Of a stretch of 40,629 nt of DNA, positions 5,848-13,436 are shown piece by piece. Origin of the DNA: a virus; the IMG/VR virus record IMGVR_UViG_3300028800_000179, positions 1 to 40,629 of that record. One strand, written 5' to 3'. Under the pieces are notes generated by a model, which was given only the letters and a program-made list of their open reading frames with translations, searched no databases and was not told the DNA's origin. The position numbers and the translations under genes were made by a program. Every line of letters begins with the position of its first letter. The first letter of the stretch is position 1.

Positions 5848-6930
5848 ATGGTCGAGATTGAGAGTGAACAATTGACGGGCGGCCGCATCCGACTGGATGC
5901 GCGAACGCTGGAGGACCGGGCCAAGCATTTGCCCGAGAAAATGCAGGACCGGTTCGTCTGGCTGGGCAGTTACGTCCGGGAGGAATGCAGCTACAACATC
6001 GACATTCTGCAAACCCGGTTTGTGGCGCTGGGTTTTCACCACGACAAGACGACCTGGGGAAAAATCCTGCGCGGCTTGTGGGACCGGAACGCTGACGGGA
6101 CGGCGGCGAAGGCCCCGTGCTTGGCGGAGGAAAAGTTCATCCGGGCGGTGGACGCGCTCAAGAACGACTCGCGCATCAAGGAGCGCGGTGGCCGGATCCC
6201 TTTTGTCCCGACCCCGACCGCGATCCTGATCCACAATTTCGTGGACGTGAAGCGCACGCCCGACCGGGTCTGCAAGTTCGGGATCATCATCGGGGAGACG
6301 GGGGTCCAGAAAACGGCGGCGCTGCGGGAGTATTGCGCGCAAAACAACCACGGCGCCTGCGTGATGGTGGAGGCGCCGGAACGGCCGAGCATGAGCCAGT
6401 TCATGACGGACCTGGCCAAGGCCTATGGCTATGCCGAGGGATCGAGTTATGGGAAGAAGAAGGCTTACGTGCTGTCGGTGGTAGGAAATAAAAAAACAAT
6501 CATCGTCGAAAACGTGCAGCGGCTTTATGACGAGCGGTACCGCGACAAGCAGCCGATCTTCTCCTTTTTGCAAAAACTCCAGGAGGATACTGGTTGCACG
6601 ATCATCATCACGTTTACGCCGACGTTTGAAAAGACGTTTACGGCCGGGCTGCAACGCGGATTTTTTGAGCAGTTCGAAGGGCGCGCCGGTGGCCGGAGGA
6701 ACTTTCTTCGATTACCCGAATATCCGCCGGAGGAAGACGTGTTGATGATTGCCAAGGCGTTCGGTTTGCGGGACGCGGACAAGCACGCCGCCGAGCTGGT
6801 GAAAATCACGCGTGAGCCAGGACGGATCCGGCGGCTGTTCGAGGATCTGCAGGATGCCAAGATCTCCGCGGAAGCCAACGGGGAGAAACTGACCATCACA
6901 CATGTGCGCCAGGCGCGCGGGGAGGACTGA
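5848..6930 (+). CDS. MuB-like AAA+ ATPase, transposition target protein (360 aa)
   Basis: The position directly after the transposase and the domain order (helical N-terminal 130 residues, then an ATPase domain) match MuB, which binds target DNA and activates the transposase. The P-loop is GETGVQKT at residues 149-156. Lys155 and Thr156 are kept, but the usual Gly before Lys is Gln154. The Walker B strand is TIIVENVQRL with Glu221 where Asp-Glu is usual. The C-terminal lid (PEEDVLMIAKAFGLRDADKH) is AAA-like. A good Shine-Dalgarno sequence (GGAGGAAAAAC) precedes ATG 5848. Confidence 0.82.
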   Translation: MVEIESEQLTGGRIRLDARTLEDRAKHLPEKMQDRFVWLGSYVREECSYNIDILQTRFVALGFHHDKTTWGKILRGLWDRNADGTAAKAPCLAEEKFIRAVDALKNDSRIKERGGRIPFVPTPTAILIHNFVDVKRTPDRVCKFGIIIGETGVQKTAALREYCAQNNHGACVMVEAPERPSMSQFMTDLAKAYGYAEGSSYGKKKAYVLSVVGNKKTIIVENVQRLYDERYRDKQPIFSFLQKLQEDTGCTIIITFTPTFEKTFTAGLQRGFFEQFEGRAGGRRNFLRLPEYPPEEDVLMIAKAFGLRDADKHAAELVKITREPGRIRRLFEDLQDAKISAEANGEKLTITHVRQARGED

Positions 6931-6932
6931 TC

Positions 6933-7238
6933 ATGAACGCCATAAAAAATTCACCAGCGATGTTGGACGTCTTTGGATTGATCGCCGTGGAACGGTTGCG
7001 GGTTCGCAGATTGCAGGCGGTTGGAAAGTACAAGTTCTCGACCAACAGCCCGACGGTTTCCAACGGCCTAAAACTGGCGATCGTCATGGAGGAGATCGGC
7101 GAAGTCGCCCGTGAGATTTACGAAATGCACGACAAGGACGATTTCACACCCCAGGCCAAGAACCGACTGCGCAAGGAATTAGTCCAAGCCGCCGGCACGT
7201 TGGTCGCGTGGCTGGAAACGCCGGAGGTCAAACCGTGA
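6933..7238 (+). CDS. MazG-like nucleotide pyrophosphohydrolase-type protein (101 aa)
   Basis: The helix LKLAIVMEEIGEVAREIYE carries the EExGEV signature at residues 53-58, and a second helix has RLRKELVQAAGTLVAWLE with Glu82. This fits the all-alpha MazG-like fold, where acidic residues bind Mg2+ to hydrolyse nucleoside triphosphates. Phages often carry such proteins to control nucleotide or alarmone pools. The second acidic motif is Glu rather than the usual Glu/Asp pair, so activity is uncertain. It starts two bases after the ATPase gene. Confidence 0.65.
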   Translation: MNAIKNSPAMLDVFGLIAVERLRVRRLQAVGKYKFSTNSPTVSNGLKLAIVMEEIGEVAREIYEMHDKDDFTPQAKNRLRKELVQAAGTLVAWLETPEVKP

Positions 7239-7277
7239 ATTCATTTTCCAGCGGCCGCACAACAAGTCATTTGACTC

Positions 7278-7601
7278 ATGACTACGAACAAAGCGGGCCG
7301 GCCCGACCGTTTCGGAGCGGCTCATCAACCGCGGCCGCTGGAGATTCTTTCAACCGTAATGAATCTGCAAAGGATAAAGACCATCGAGGACTGCGAAACT
7401 CGACTGGCATGGTGCAGATCGGAGCTGGAGCACAAGGTCCGGGAAGCCGAATCGGGACAGAAGATTCTCCGGGCCGAGATAAAAATCCTCATCACCCTGC
7501 TGGACCACAAGCGGTCTCCGCAGCTTTTTGAATACAAACTCGAACTGATCCCAATGAACAGGAATCAACCAACCAAAAATGAAAACACTGATAGCGTTTA
7601 A
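7278..7601 (+). CDS. hypothetical coiled-coil early protein (107 aa)
   Basis: Residues about 28-85 are strongly helical and charged (IKTIEDCETRLAWCRSELEH, then KILRAEIKILITLLDHKR), consistent with a coiled coil. The N-terminal 27 residues are less ordered, and an internal ATG at 7359 may be the true start. It overlaps the next gene by 23 bases. No family is recognised. Confidence 0.5.
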   Translation: MTTNKAGRPDRFGAAHQPRPLEILSTVMNLQRIKTIEDCETRLAWCRSELEHKVREAESGQKILRAEIKILITLLDHKRSPQLFEYKLELIPMNRNQPTKNENTDSV

Positions 7602-8355
7602 CGGCGATCCGGCATTGAAGGCGATGATGCTGGAGGAAATCGAAAAGCATCGCAAAGCGGACCAGCTGGTCAAGGGCACCTACGAAACCACCGGGAAGGG
7701 CGGCATGTTCCGGGGTTGCGCCATCGGCTGCTCAATCGATTCGTTGAACGTGCGCCTGGGCAAAACCATCTCGCACGGAAACCATGCGGCCTACGAATCG
7801 GAACTGAGCATCCCGGAAATCCTGGCTTATCTCGAAGACGGATTATTCGAACGGCTGGATGACAAACTCTCGATGACCTGGCCCGGAAGGTTTTTGTCGG
7901 CGATCCCGGTCGGCGCCGACCTGAGCCACGTCCACGGCAAGTTTTTCGCATGGACGTTGCTCGACGAGAAAATCGGCTTTTGGCGGGACTGGTCGGATCG
8001 GGCTGATCAACAGGCGGTCAAAGACTTTGGTAATTTCGTCGCCTATCTGGCGACGGATCAACCCTTCAAAAAACAGGAATGGGATGCCGTGCGGCATCCG
8101 TTTATAAACAGCCTCGCCAGACTCGACAGCCTCGCCAGACTCGACAGCCTCGCCAGACTCGACAGACTCGCCAGACTCGACAGACTCGCCAGACTCGACA
8201 GCCTCGCCAGACTCGACAGCCTCGACAGCCTCGCCAGACTCGCCAGACTCGACAGCCTCGACAGCCTCGCCAGACTCGAAATTTATAAAATCGCTTCGGA
8301 AAAAGTTTTGCAACTTTTGTCCGAAGCTCCGGTGCCTTCGGAAGTCTCCAAATAA
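7579..8355 (+). CDS. phage protein with conserved N-domain and tandem SLARLD repeats (258 aa)
   Basis: Residues 1-175 form a globular domain with MFRGCAIGC, SIPEILAYLEDGLFERL and WPGRFLSAIPVGADLSHVHG. Similar N-domains with different low-complexity tails occur, to my recollection, in other phages. Residues about 178-234 are a three-residue-period repeat (SLA/RLD) encoded by 19 tandem nonamers (8109-8279), followed by a helical end. Every change in repeat number by whole units keeps the frame, so length variants are tolerated. The start at 7579 follows a CAACCAACCAAAA leader. The function is unknown. Confidence 0.7.
   Translation: MKTLIAFNGDPALKAMMLEEIEKHRKADQLVKGTYETTGKGGMFRGCAIGCSIDSLNVRLGKTISHGNHAAYESELSIPEILAYLEDGLFERLDDKLSMTWPGRFLSAIPVGADLSHVHGKFFAWTLLDEKIGFWRDWSDRADQQAVKDFGNFVAYLATDQPFKKQEWDAVRHPFINSLARLDSLARLDSLARLDRLARLDRLARLDSLARLDSLDSLARLARLDSLDSLARLEIYKIASEKVLQLLSEAPVPSEVSK
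8109..8279 (+). repeat. 19 tandem nonamers CAG(C/A)CTCG(C/A)
   Basis: The consensus is CAGMCTCGM, where only the fourth and ninth bases vary between A and C; all 19 units are nine bases. The array encodes alternating SLA and RLD/SLD triplets in the host gene, and the frames shown for this stretch on the other strand and the second plus frame are also free of stops. It is a likely site of slippage or recombination. Confidence 0.92.
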
Positions 8356-8373
8356 TTCTCAACCTATCGGTAT

Positions 8374-8574
8374 ATGAACATGACCAAACAATATCGAAAG
8401 GAACTACGGAGACTTTACACGCAACGGGATTCGGCGCGTAAGCTGGCGGACAAACAGCTGTTGCAGCTCCGCCGTCAATTCAAAAAGGACCTGGACCGGA
8501 TCAATCGCCAGGACGATCGCCGGATCACCAGAATCAACAGGCGCATAGCCATCCTGGAAGGGAGGCTGTCATGA
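8374..8574 (+). CDS. small basic coiled-coil protein (66 aa)
   Basis: It is nearly all helix-forming and rich in Arg, Lys and Gln (LRRLYTQRDSARKLADKQLL and INRQDDRRITRINRRIAILE), so a nucleic-acid-contacting coiled coil is possible. An alternative ATG lies at 8380. It ends in an ATGA overlap with the next gene. No family is recognised. Confidence 0.55.
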   Translation: MNMTKQYRKELRRLYTQRDSARKLADKQLLQLRRQFKKDLDRINRQDDRRITRINRRIAILEGRLS

Positions 8575-9053
8575 GCGTCAAATCCGACGTGGACCGCGGC
8601 CTGGAAATCCAGGGAGAGATTGAAAAGCTCAAGGCCGAACTGGCTGACATCGAGACGCGGCTGCAGATGGCCGCGCTCAAGAATCCCGGCGAGCACGAGG
8701 AGCTCAAGGATGCCGATCGCGAGGGCAAGCGCTGGCTCGCCCAGGGCAGCGACCGGATCGTTCCGGTGATCCTGACGGCCGACCTGATCATCGGTGAATT
8801 CGCCGCCAATAGTCCACGATCCCAGACCATCCACACCGCCTCGCGCGGGCAAATGGATTTCTTCTTCAAGAAGACCGTGAAATTCGAGAACCGGTTCGAC
8901 ACCGGCAAAAAGTTCCGCGCACAGGCGGATACGGTCCTGGGCCCGGCGGCGCCCAACTTCATCACGCACTGCCTGGCGCGCGACAAGGAAGGCCAGCCCA
9001 AGAGCCGGATCGTCATCGCCTGGAAGGAAACCGAGCCGGCCAGCCATAAATGA
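8571..9053 (+). CDS. hypothetical protein, coiled coil plus compact domain (160 aa)
   Basis: Residues 1-40 form a coiled coil (IQGEIEKLKAELADIETRLQ). Residues 60-155 form a compact domain with FFFKKTVKFENRFDTGKKFR and KSRIVIAWKETE. Mu-type phages place the DNA-end-protecting Gam protein in this early region, and Gam also begins with helices, but I see no specific Gam motif. It is coupled by ATGA on both sides. Confidence 0.55.
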   Translation: MSVKSDVDRGLEIQGEIEKLKAELADIETRLQMAALKNPGEHEELKDADREGKRWLAQGSDRIVPVILTADLIIGEFAANSPRSQTIHTASRGQMDFFFKKTVKFENRFDTGKKFRAQADTVLGPAAPNFITHCLARDKEGQPKSRIVIAWKETEPASHK

Positions 9054-10036
9054 ACCGCGCCAACTACAATCCGAAGACCGGAAAATTCCGGTTCAGCGTC
9101 GTGAAGCCCGTTCCCAAGGGACAGGTGATGAAAATGTACGGGGATTATCAGGTGGGAATGTCCCTGAGCGCGATCGGGAAAAAATACCGGAATATCACCG
9201 GCGGGAGCGTCCGGGAACTTTTCCAAAAGCGTGGTCTGGCGTTGCATGCGGCGCCCAACGCCTGGACGAAGCACCGGGCCGATGGCAGTTTTGAATCAAA
9301 GCCGCCCATGACTCCGCGGGAGGTCACGGCACTGATCGCCAGAATGACGTGGGTGAGCGTGCCGGAGGAATTACACCTGGACTGGCGTAAATGGTCGATG
9401 GCGACCCGCGGTGAATTCATCCTCCGCGTCCGCAGGCATCTTGAGAAAAATCACGGCCACGTTTTCGCCCCCACCACACCGCATTCATCGAACGTCCAGC
9501 CGTTCGATTATACCACGGCGGAGGCTCGGGTGATCGCGGAGAAATGGAACATTGGTAAAGACTCGAAGCGATTTTCGACCAAGCTCAAACCGGCCAGCCA
9601 GGGGATGATTTACAAGGGCGTGCTCTATTACTGGAGCAGCGGAACGGGCTATCAATGTTGCCTCGGCAAGTATGCTCCGGCGATCGGCCGGCCCCAGCTG
9701 CACCGGGTCATTTACAAGGAACACATTGGTCCGATACCCGAGGGCATGACGGTGATCCAGAAGGACGGCAACAAGAACAATTTCAGCCCACGGAACCTTG
9801 CCCTGCGCTCAAAGAAGGACTGCGCACTGATGAATTCGATTCAGAATCAATATAAACGGAATCCCACGCCGCAAAATCTTCGCCGGTTTCGATGGGTCAT
9901 AGACAAGTGTGTCCTGGGCCGGCAAGAGGCGCGGCTGGCCAAGGCCCGCGCCGCCACGACGCTGCTGCTCGAACAGTTTGAATCACCGGAAAAATCCACC
10001 AGCCTGCTGGCCACAATTCAACGGAGGAAAAAATGA
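9050..10036 (+). CDS. HNH endonuclease with N-terminal HTH (328 aa)
   Basis: Residues 26-63 look like a resolvase-type helix-turn-helix (GQVMKMYGDYQVGMSLSAIG, then SVRELFQKRGL). Residues 218-250 carry the HNH_3-type nuclease core (LHRVIYKEHIGPIPEGMTVI, then QKDGNKNNFSPRNL), with His218, His225, Asp239, Asn244 and Asn249 in the usual order. Such proteins are free-standing homing endonucleases in many phages, though here the gene is coupled by ATGA to both neighbours rather than inserted between them. Confidence 0.75.
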   Translation: MNRANYNPKTGKFRFSVVKPVPKGQVMKMYGDYQVGMSLSAIGKKYRNITGGSVRELFQKRGLALHAAPNAWTKHRADGSFESKPPMTPREVTALIARMTWVSVPEELHLDWRKWSMATRGEFILRVRRHLEKNHGHVFAPTTPHSSNVQPFDYTTAEARVIAEKWNIGKDSKRFSTKLKPASQGMIYKGVLYYWSSGTGYQCCLGKYAPAIGRPQLHRVIYKEHIGPIPEGMTVIQKDGNKNNFSPRNLALRSKKDCALMNSIQNQYKRNPTPQNLRRFRWVIDKCVLGRQEARLAKARAATTLLLEQFESPEKSTSLLATIQRRKK

Positions 10037-11163
10037 CAACAGCACAACTGCCCAAGCTTGAAACCATCAGGAAATACGTCCACGCACCCGGCACGGCGTT
10101 GCCGGTTGAAAAAAACGGCATCCCGGTCAGCGCCGAAGGCAATGTGCGAGCGCAATGGATGGATGTGACTCCGGAAACGGCGTCTCGCTGGCTGAGGAAC
10201 AATTTCCGCAACCGGCCGGTGTCCGACGACGTGGTCGCGGCCTACGCGCGCGACATGGTCAATGGCGTCTGGCAGCCAACGCACCAGGGGATTGCCTTCA
10301 ACGACCGGGACGAACTGATTGACGGCCAGCACCGGTTGAAGGCGGTGATCAAATCCAGGAAGACGATCCGCATGATGGTGACCTTCGGGCTGCCTTCGAA
10401 GATTGAAGGCAGCGAAATGACGACGATGGATTGCGTGGACCGCGGGCGCACCCGGTCGGTCGCCGATCAGCTCAAGATCCAGCACGGCCTTAAAAACAGC
10501 ACCGCGATTACGCAGATCGCCTCGGGCATCGCGGGCCTGTGCCATGAACGGGTGCGCCGGTTGAGCGTGGGCCAAACGCTGGACATTTATCGCGAGTTCA
10601 AGGTGCCGATGGATTTCATCATCACCAACCGCAGCAAGGAACCAGGCTTGAAATCGGCCGGCGTGCTGTCCGCGTTTACCTTTGTGATGCGGGCCGATGA
10701 TGCGGCGGATTTTGGGATCCCCGGTGGTCCGGCAGCCACGATGTTTAAGGCGCTCAATTCGGGTGAGGGGCTCAAGGCATTCCCGGTGATCAAATTGTTT
10801 CGAGAGTTTTTGACCGGCAATAATGCGAGCCTGATCCTGGCCAGCATGAATCGGGGCATCGCCGAACTGGCGGTGCAGGCGCTTTTTTTGGAGTTGAAAA
10901 AGGAGCGCGTCACCAACCTGAAATTCTCCCTGGATGGCCTGAACCATTTTCGCGCAGCGCAGCCCGAGCGGGTGGGCCGGATCGCAAAAATGTTCGCATT
11001 GCCCGATGCGGTGGATCCGGCAAAGCAGCCGGTCAAAAAATCAGCCTTACCCAGAATCGATTCGCACGTTTGTGATTGCGGGAAAGCGGCAACGGTCAAC
11101 TCGCGCGGCGGGTGGAGGTGCGTTCGCTGTCACATGATTGAAACGGGTGGCAAAACGTCATGA
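10033..11163 (+). CDS. ParB/Srx-like phage protein with C-terminal zinc ribbon (376 aa)
   Basis: Residues 62-120 hold the signature PTHQGIAFNDRDELIDGQHR, with DGQHR at 97-101, typical of a widespread phage ParB/sulfiredoxin-like nuclease family. The middle is helical. The last 35 residues form a probable zinc ribbon (CDCGKAA then GWRCVRCH). A strong Shine-Dalgarno sequence (GGAGGAAAAA) precedes ATG 10033. It is the second ParB-like gene in the window, unrelated in detail to the one at 2443. A role in DNA metabolism is likely; the biochemical activity is not established. Confidence 0.7.
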   Translation: MTTAQLPKLETIRKYVHAPGTALPVEKNGIPVSAEGNVRAQWMDVTPETASRWLRNNFRNRPVSDDVVAAYARDMVNGVWQPTHQGIAFNDRDELIDGQHRLKAVIKSRKTIRMMVTFGLPSKIEGSEMTTMDCVDRGRTRSVADQLKIQHGLKNSTAITQIASGIAGLCHERVRRLSVGQTLDIYREFKVPMDFIITNRSKEPGLKSAGVLSAFTFVMRADDAADFGIPGGPAATMFKALNSGEGLKAFPVIKLFREFLTGNNASLILASMNRGIAELAVQALFLELKKERVTNLKFSLDGLNHFRAAQPERVGRIAKMFALPDAVDPAKQPVKKSALPRIDSHVCDCGKAATVNSRGGWRCVRCHMIETGGKTS

Positions 11164-11495
11164 AGATGTTTCTGATCATTCTTTGCCTCGTCACGGCCGT
11201 GCGGCTGAACGGCGGCGTCCTGCTGGCCAGCTGGGAGCAGCGGGATGAGGCCGGGCACATTGGCGCTTATGGCATCGCCTATGATCCGATGAAGCTGACC
11301 TGCGCCAGCAGGCTCTGGCCGAAGGGCACTCGGCTCAGGGTGACGGAGATTCACAACGGTCTATCGGTGATCGTGACTGTGGTGGACCGCAATCCGCCCG
11401 GACGATTTGCGTTGGATTTATCATGGGCTGCGTTCGGGAAAATTGACGGCCATGCCCTGGGCGTGGCCGAGGTGAATGTGGAGGTGATCAAGTGA
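11160..11495 (+). CDS. exported RlpA-like double-psi beta-barrel protein (111 aa)
   Basis: The N-terminus MKMFLIILCLVTAVRLNGG is a signal peptide. The mature part matches the RlpA core: GIAYDPMKLTCASR, LPxGT-like WPKGTRLRV, then VVDRNPPGRFALDLSWAAF, which corresponds to DRGPf..gRiIDLS in RlpA. RlpA proteins cleave glycan strands lacking stem peptides, so this could act on peptidoglycan in the periplasm. Only the barrel is present, without a SPOR domain. It is coupled by ATGA to the preceding gene. Confidence 0.72.
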   Translation: MKMFLIILCLVTAVRLNGGVLLASWEQRDEAGHIGAYGIAYDPMKLTCASRLWPKGTRLRVTEIHNGLSVIVTVVDRNPPGRFALDLSWAAFGKIDGHALGVAEVNVEVIK

Positions 11496-12097
11496 CCGAT
11501 GCGCAACATCATCTTTATATCCGGCGCTGGATCGCCTGCGTGCGCGCCAACCACTGGGTGATGCGCAAGGGCCGGCTCGTGGACAATGCCGTCGGTGAAG
11601 GTGCCAGTGAATGGCATGCGCTGGCCTGGACGGCCGCGCAGCAGCTGGCGCTGCAGCAGCACCGCGGGGTGACTGCAGATGATCTGCGGAAGGGCTGCCA
11701 CGTCGTCGCATTCGGATCGGCGAAGTCGAGCAAGGACCTCACCAACCATGAATTCAACCGGCTCCTGGTCCTGTGGGGAAACGACTCCTTCCGGAGTGGC
11801 ACCACAGCGGCGCTGGCGGGCCTGCTGATTGATCCACTGGACCTGGCCAGCATCAGCGCCTGGCGCAACCCGGAAATCACCGAGCGCAATTCATTTGTCG
11901 CGTTCCTGCGGCGCAAGGCCCATGAGGGCGTTCTGATCCGGATCGCCGAGAATGCATTCGCCGAGGTGCGCTCCCAGGAGAAAAGCTGGGACGAACTCGA
12001 TTTGAGCAAGCTGCGATGGATGTCGAAGCAGTTGAAAGACCGTCGAGGACCGAGAGTTGAGAGATGTGAGCGGGAATACGTGGCGGGACCATTTTAA
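11492..12097 (+). CDS. GemA (Mu gp16)-like protein, tentative (201 aa)
   Basis: It starts at GTG in a GTGA overlap. The central part (EWHALAWTAAQQLALQQHRG, then KDLTNHEFNRLLVLWG) resembles the GemA layout: a helical segment, a small variable loop, then a helical segment with S-x-x-D-L-T and a hydrophobic helix. Mu GemA modulates host gene expression and precedes mor, and this gene lies near the end of the early block. The match is by shape, not by a firm motif. Confidence 0.4.
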   Translation: MTDAQHHLYIRRWIACVRANHWVMRKGRLVDNAVGEGASEWHALAWTAAQQLALQQHRGVTADDLRKGCHVVAFGSAKSSKDLTNHEFNRLLVLWGNDSFRSGTTAALAGLLIDPLDLASISAWRNPEITERNSFVAFLRRKAHEGVLIRIAENAFAEVRSQEKSWDELDLSKLRWMSKQLKDRRGPRVERCEREYVAGPF

Positions 12098-12343
12098 ATG
12101 CGACACGCCTACCCACAATTCACCTGGACGACTTGCAATGAACCGCCTGACAACTGCCGGCGGGTGATCGTCTGGCACCGCTGCCGGCAATGGTGCCGGT
12201 TTTATGAAATTGTGGTTGGCTCGTGGAACTCGCTCGAGTGGCGCCAGGATAACGACAAAGGTTATCTACAGGGCCGAATTTACCAACCGGACCTCTGGCG
12301 CGATATTGAAACACCGGACAACCGGAAGTCCCCATGGTTATAG
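12098..12343 (+). CDS. small cysteine/tryptophan-rich protein, DUF551-like in outline (81 aa)
   Basis: It contains PPDNCRRVIVWHRCRQWCRF and ends with YQPDLWRDIETP, a layout like small phage DUF551 proteins in which P-P-x-x-x-x-V-I-V-W is followed by a late W-x-x-x-x-x-P. The assignment is weak. The ATG is directly after the preceding stop, and the 3' end overlaps the next start by ten bases. Confidence 0.5.
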   Translation: MRHAYPQFTWTTCNEPPDNCRRVIVWHRCRQWCRFYEIVVGSWNSLEWRQDNDKGYLQGRIYQPDLWRDIETPDNRKSPWL

Positions 12344-12681
12344 GCAATCCACAGAAAGATTTATTTGAGCAGCCGCGGCATGCGGAGAACGCCGACGTGC
12401 GATGGTTGGAGAATCTTCTGGCCGGCACGGCCGACTGGTTCACGTCGCGCGTGGTGCTGATTTCGCTCGGGCGCACGCCGACGGATGACAACCGCCGCTG
12501 GGTGCGCGAACTGGCCAGCACGAGCGAGTGGATCATCAGCGGGCAAAAAGGTTACAAGCATATCAAGCACGCGACGGCCGAGGAGATCGAGCATGCGGCG
12601 AACTGGCTGGAGAGCCAGGCCAAGAAGATGAGCGACCGGGCCGGCGGCATTCGCCGAAACGCGCACAAGATTTTTGGGTGA
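12334..12681 (+). CDS. hypothetical protein, possible winged helix (115 aa)
   Basis: The segment NADVRWLENLLAGTADWFTS, RTPTDDNRRWVRELASTSEW, IISGQKGYKHIKHATAEEIE reads like a winged-helix fold with a short beta wing, and the C-terminus is a basic helix (SQAKKMSDRAGGIRRNAHKI). DNA binding is plausible; no named family is recognised. Confidence 0.6.
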   Translation: MVIGNPQKDLFEQPRHAENADVRWLENLLAGTADWFTSRVVLISLGRTPTDDNRRWVRELASTSEWIISGQKGYKHIKHATAEEIEHAANWLESQAKKMSDRAGGIRRNAHKIFG

Positions 12682-12702
12682 GCCGAACCTCGGCCTGGCA
12701 TT

Positions 12703-12879
12703 ATGAACAAACGGCTGGCGAAGATTGCGCGTGGTATCATGAGTTGTTACGCGATCCGCTGGAAGGTCATCCGGCGGGATCCAAACCAGCGCGAGCACGC
12801 GGACTGGTTGTTGTTCCAGGCGGTGAGGATGCGGGAACTGAGCATAAAGATTTTAGGTGAAAATGGCCCAACAAATTGA
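12703..12879 (+). CDS. small basic protein (58 aa)
   Basis: The frame fills the gap between 12681 and 12863 and encodes MNKRLAKIARGIMSCYAIRW followed by DPNQREHADWLLFQAVRMRE, a helix-rich basic protein. It overlaps the next gene by 17 bases. No good ribosome site is visible, so coupling to upstream translation would be needed. Confidence 0.45.
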   Translation: MNKRLAKIARGIMSCYAIRWKVIRRDPNQREHADWLLFQAVRMRELSIKILGENGPTN

Positions 12880-13087
12880 ACTTCCAAATCTGCCGATTGA
12901 GAAATGGCTGTCGCCCAAGGAGGTCGCCGGCCATTTCGGTTTGTCGGCATTCAGCGCCTACCGCTGGGTGAACGAGGGAATGATTCCCGACCATTTCGTG
13001 CGTTACTGCGGCACCTGGCGCATGCGGCTGCATCCGGACGTGGTGTCCTACCTACAGAAGAAATTTCACGAGCTGCGCACTGTCTGA
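12863..13087 (+). CDS. excisionase/MerR-type HTH protein (74 aa)
   Basis: EKWLSPKEVAGHFGLSAFSA, then YRWVNEGMIPDHFVR and GTWRMRLHPDVVSYLQK, form a winged helix-turn-helix of the AlpA/excisionase type. The start ATG 12863 has AGG at 12855-12857 as ribosome site; a GTG at 12857 is possible. It is the last gene before the 349-base gap, the position where Mu has mor or C, so it is a candidate activator of the late operon. That role is inferred from position only. Confidence 0.7.
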   Translation: MAQQIELPNLPIEKWLSPKEVAGHFGLSAFSAYRWVNEGMIPDHFVRYCGTWRMRLHPDVVSYLQKKFHELRTV

Positions 13088-13110
13088 GCGCCTTCAAAAA
13101 ATCCACCAGT

Positions 13111-13150
13111 ATAACCCCGCCGAAGGACGTTTCGCAATCGGGGTATTTTG
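13111..13150 (+). terminator. probable terminator after the early/middle genes
   Basis: ATAACCCCG (13111-13119) pairs with CGGGGTAT (13139-13146) with one bulged A, enclosing a short inner CGAA/TTCG-like pairing, and TTTTG follows. It is 23 bases past the stop of the HTH gene at 13087. Confidence 0.5.
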
Positions 13151-13256
13151 CGCCAGTGGCAAAAATTGCTTCTTTTGTCTCCTTGGCCGCGTTGGTGGTT
13201 GAAATGCCGGCCGCGTGAAATAGTCGCGGCATGGTCGAGCAAAAAAACCAGCGCGC

Positions 13257-13326
13257 GAATCTTAACCGGTCTGCGGCGTGCGTCTATGGGGTCTTTCCCT
13301 ACCACGGATTGTCCCCGGTAATCGTC
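13257..13326. repeat. diverged ~70-base repeat, copy 2
   Basis: The core at 13280-13299 is identical to 1990-2009, with gapless similarity on both sides. Here the element lies about 110 bases upstream of the first late gene. Pairing potential includes GGGG (13288-13291) with CCCC (13313-13316). Confidence 0.65.
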
Positions 13327-13436
13327 ACCAAGAATCTGGGTGGCGATGGGTTTTCCTCCGATGTGTTGGGACTCGACCCCCTTCTTCATCACTCCCGTCG
13401 TCACCCTCCAACGTAAACCATGAACCAAAAAAACCA

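Larger units (their letters stand above)
13088..13436. other. 349-base non-coding gap between middle and late genes
   Basis: It contains a terminator-like hairpin (13111-13150), a six-pair hairpin GCCGCG/CGCGGC (13210-13230), and copy 2 of the 70-base repeat (13257-13326). Short frames are open on both strands over the repeat but lack supporting start signals. This is where a late or middle promoter is expected. I see no canonical -35/-10 pair, so an activator-dependent promoter is possible. Confidence 0.5.

Noticed and set aside
8109-8279. Possible CRISPR array
   Set aside because: The units are directly tandem nonamers without spacers and are in frame in a protein.
8079-8362. Repeat-encoded frames (RQPRQT on the plus strand, VWRGCR and GEAVES on the minus strand)
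   Set aside because: The nonamer array has no stop codon in these registers, so these are by-products of the repeat in the gene at 7579.
12863-13087. Mor/C-type late activator
   Set aside because: The protein is an excisionase-type winged helix and lacks the Mor domain layout; only its position resembles Mor, so no such name was given.
13278-13436. N-terminal extension of the outer-membrane barrel gene from 13278
   Set aside because: The extension is arginine/proline-rich, runs through the 70-base repeat, and would bury the signal peptide that begins at 13437.
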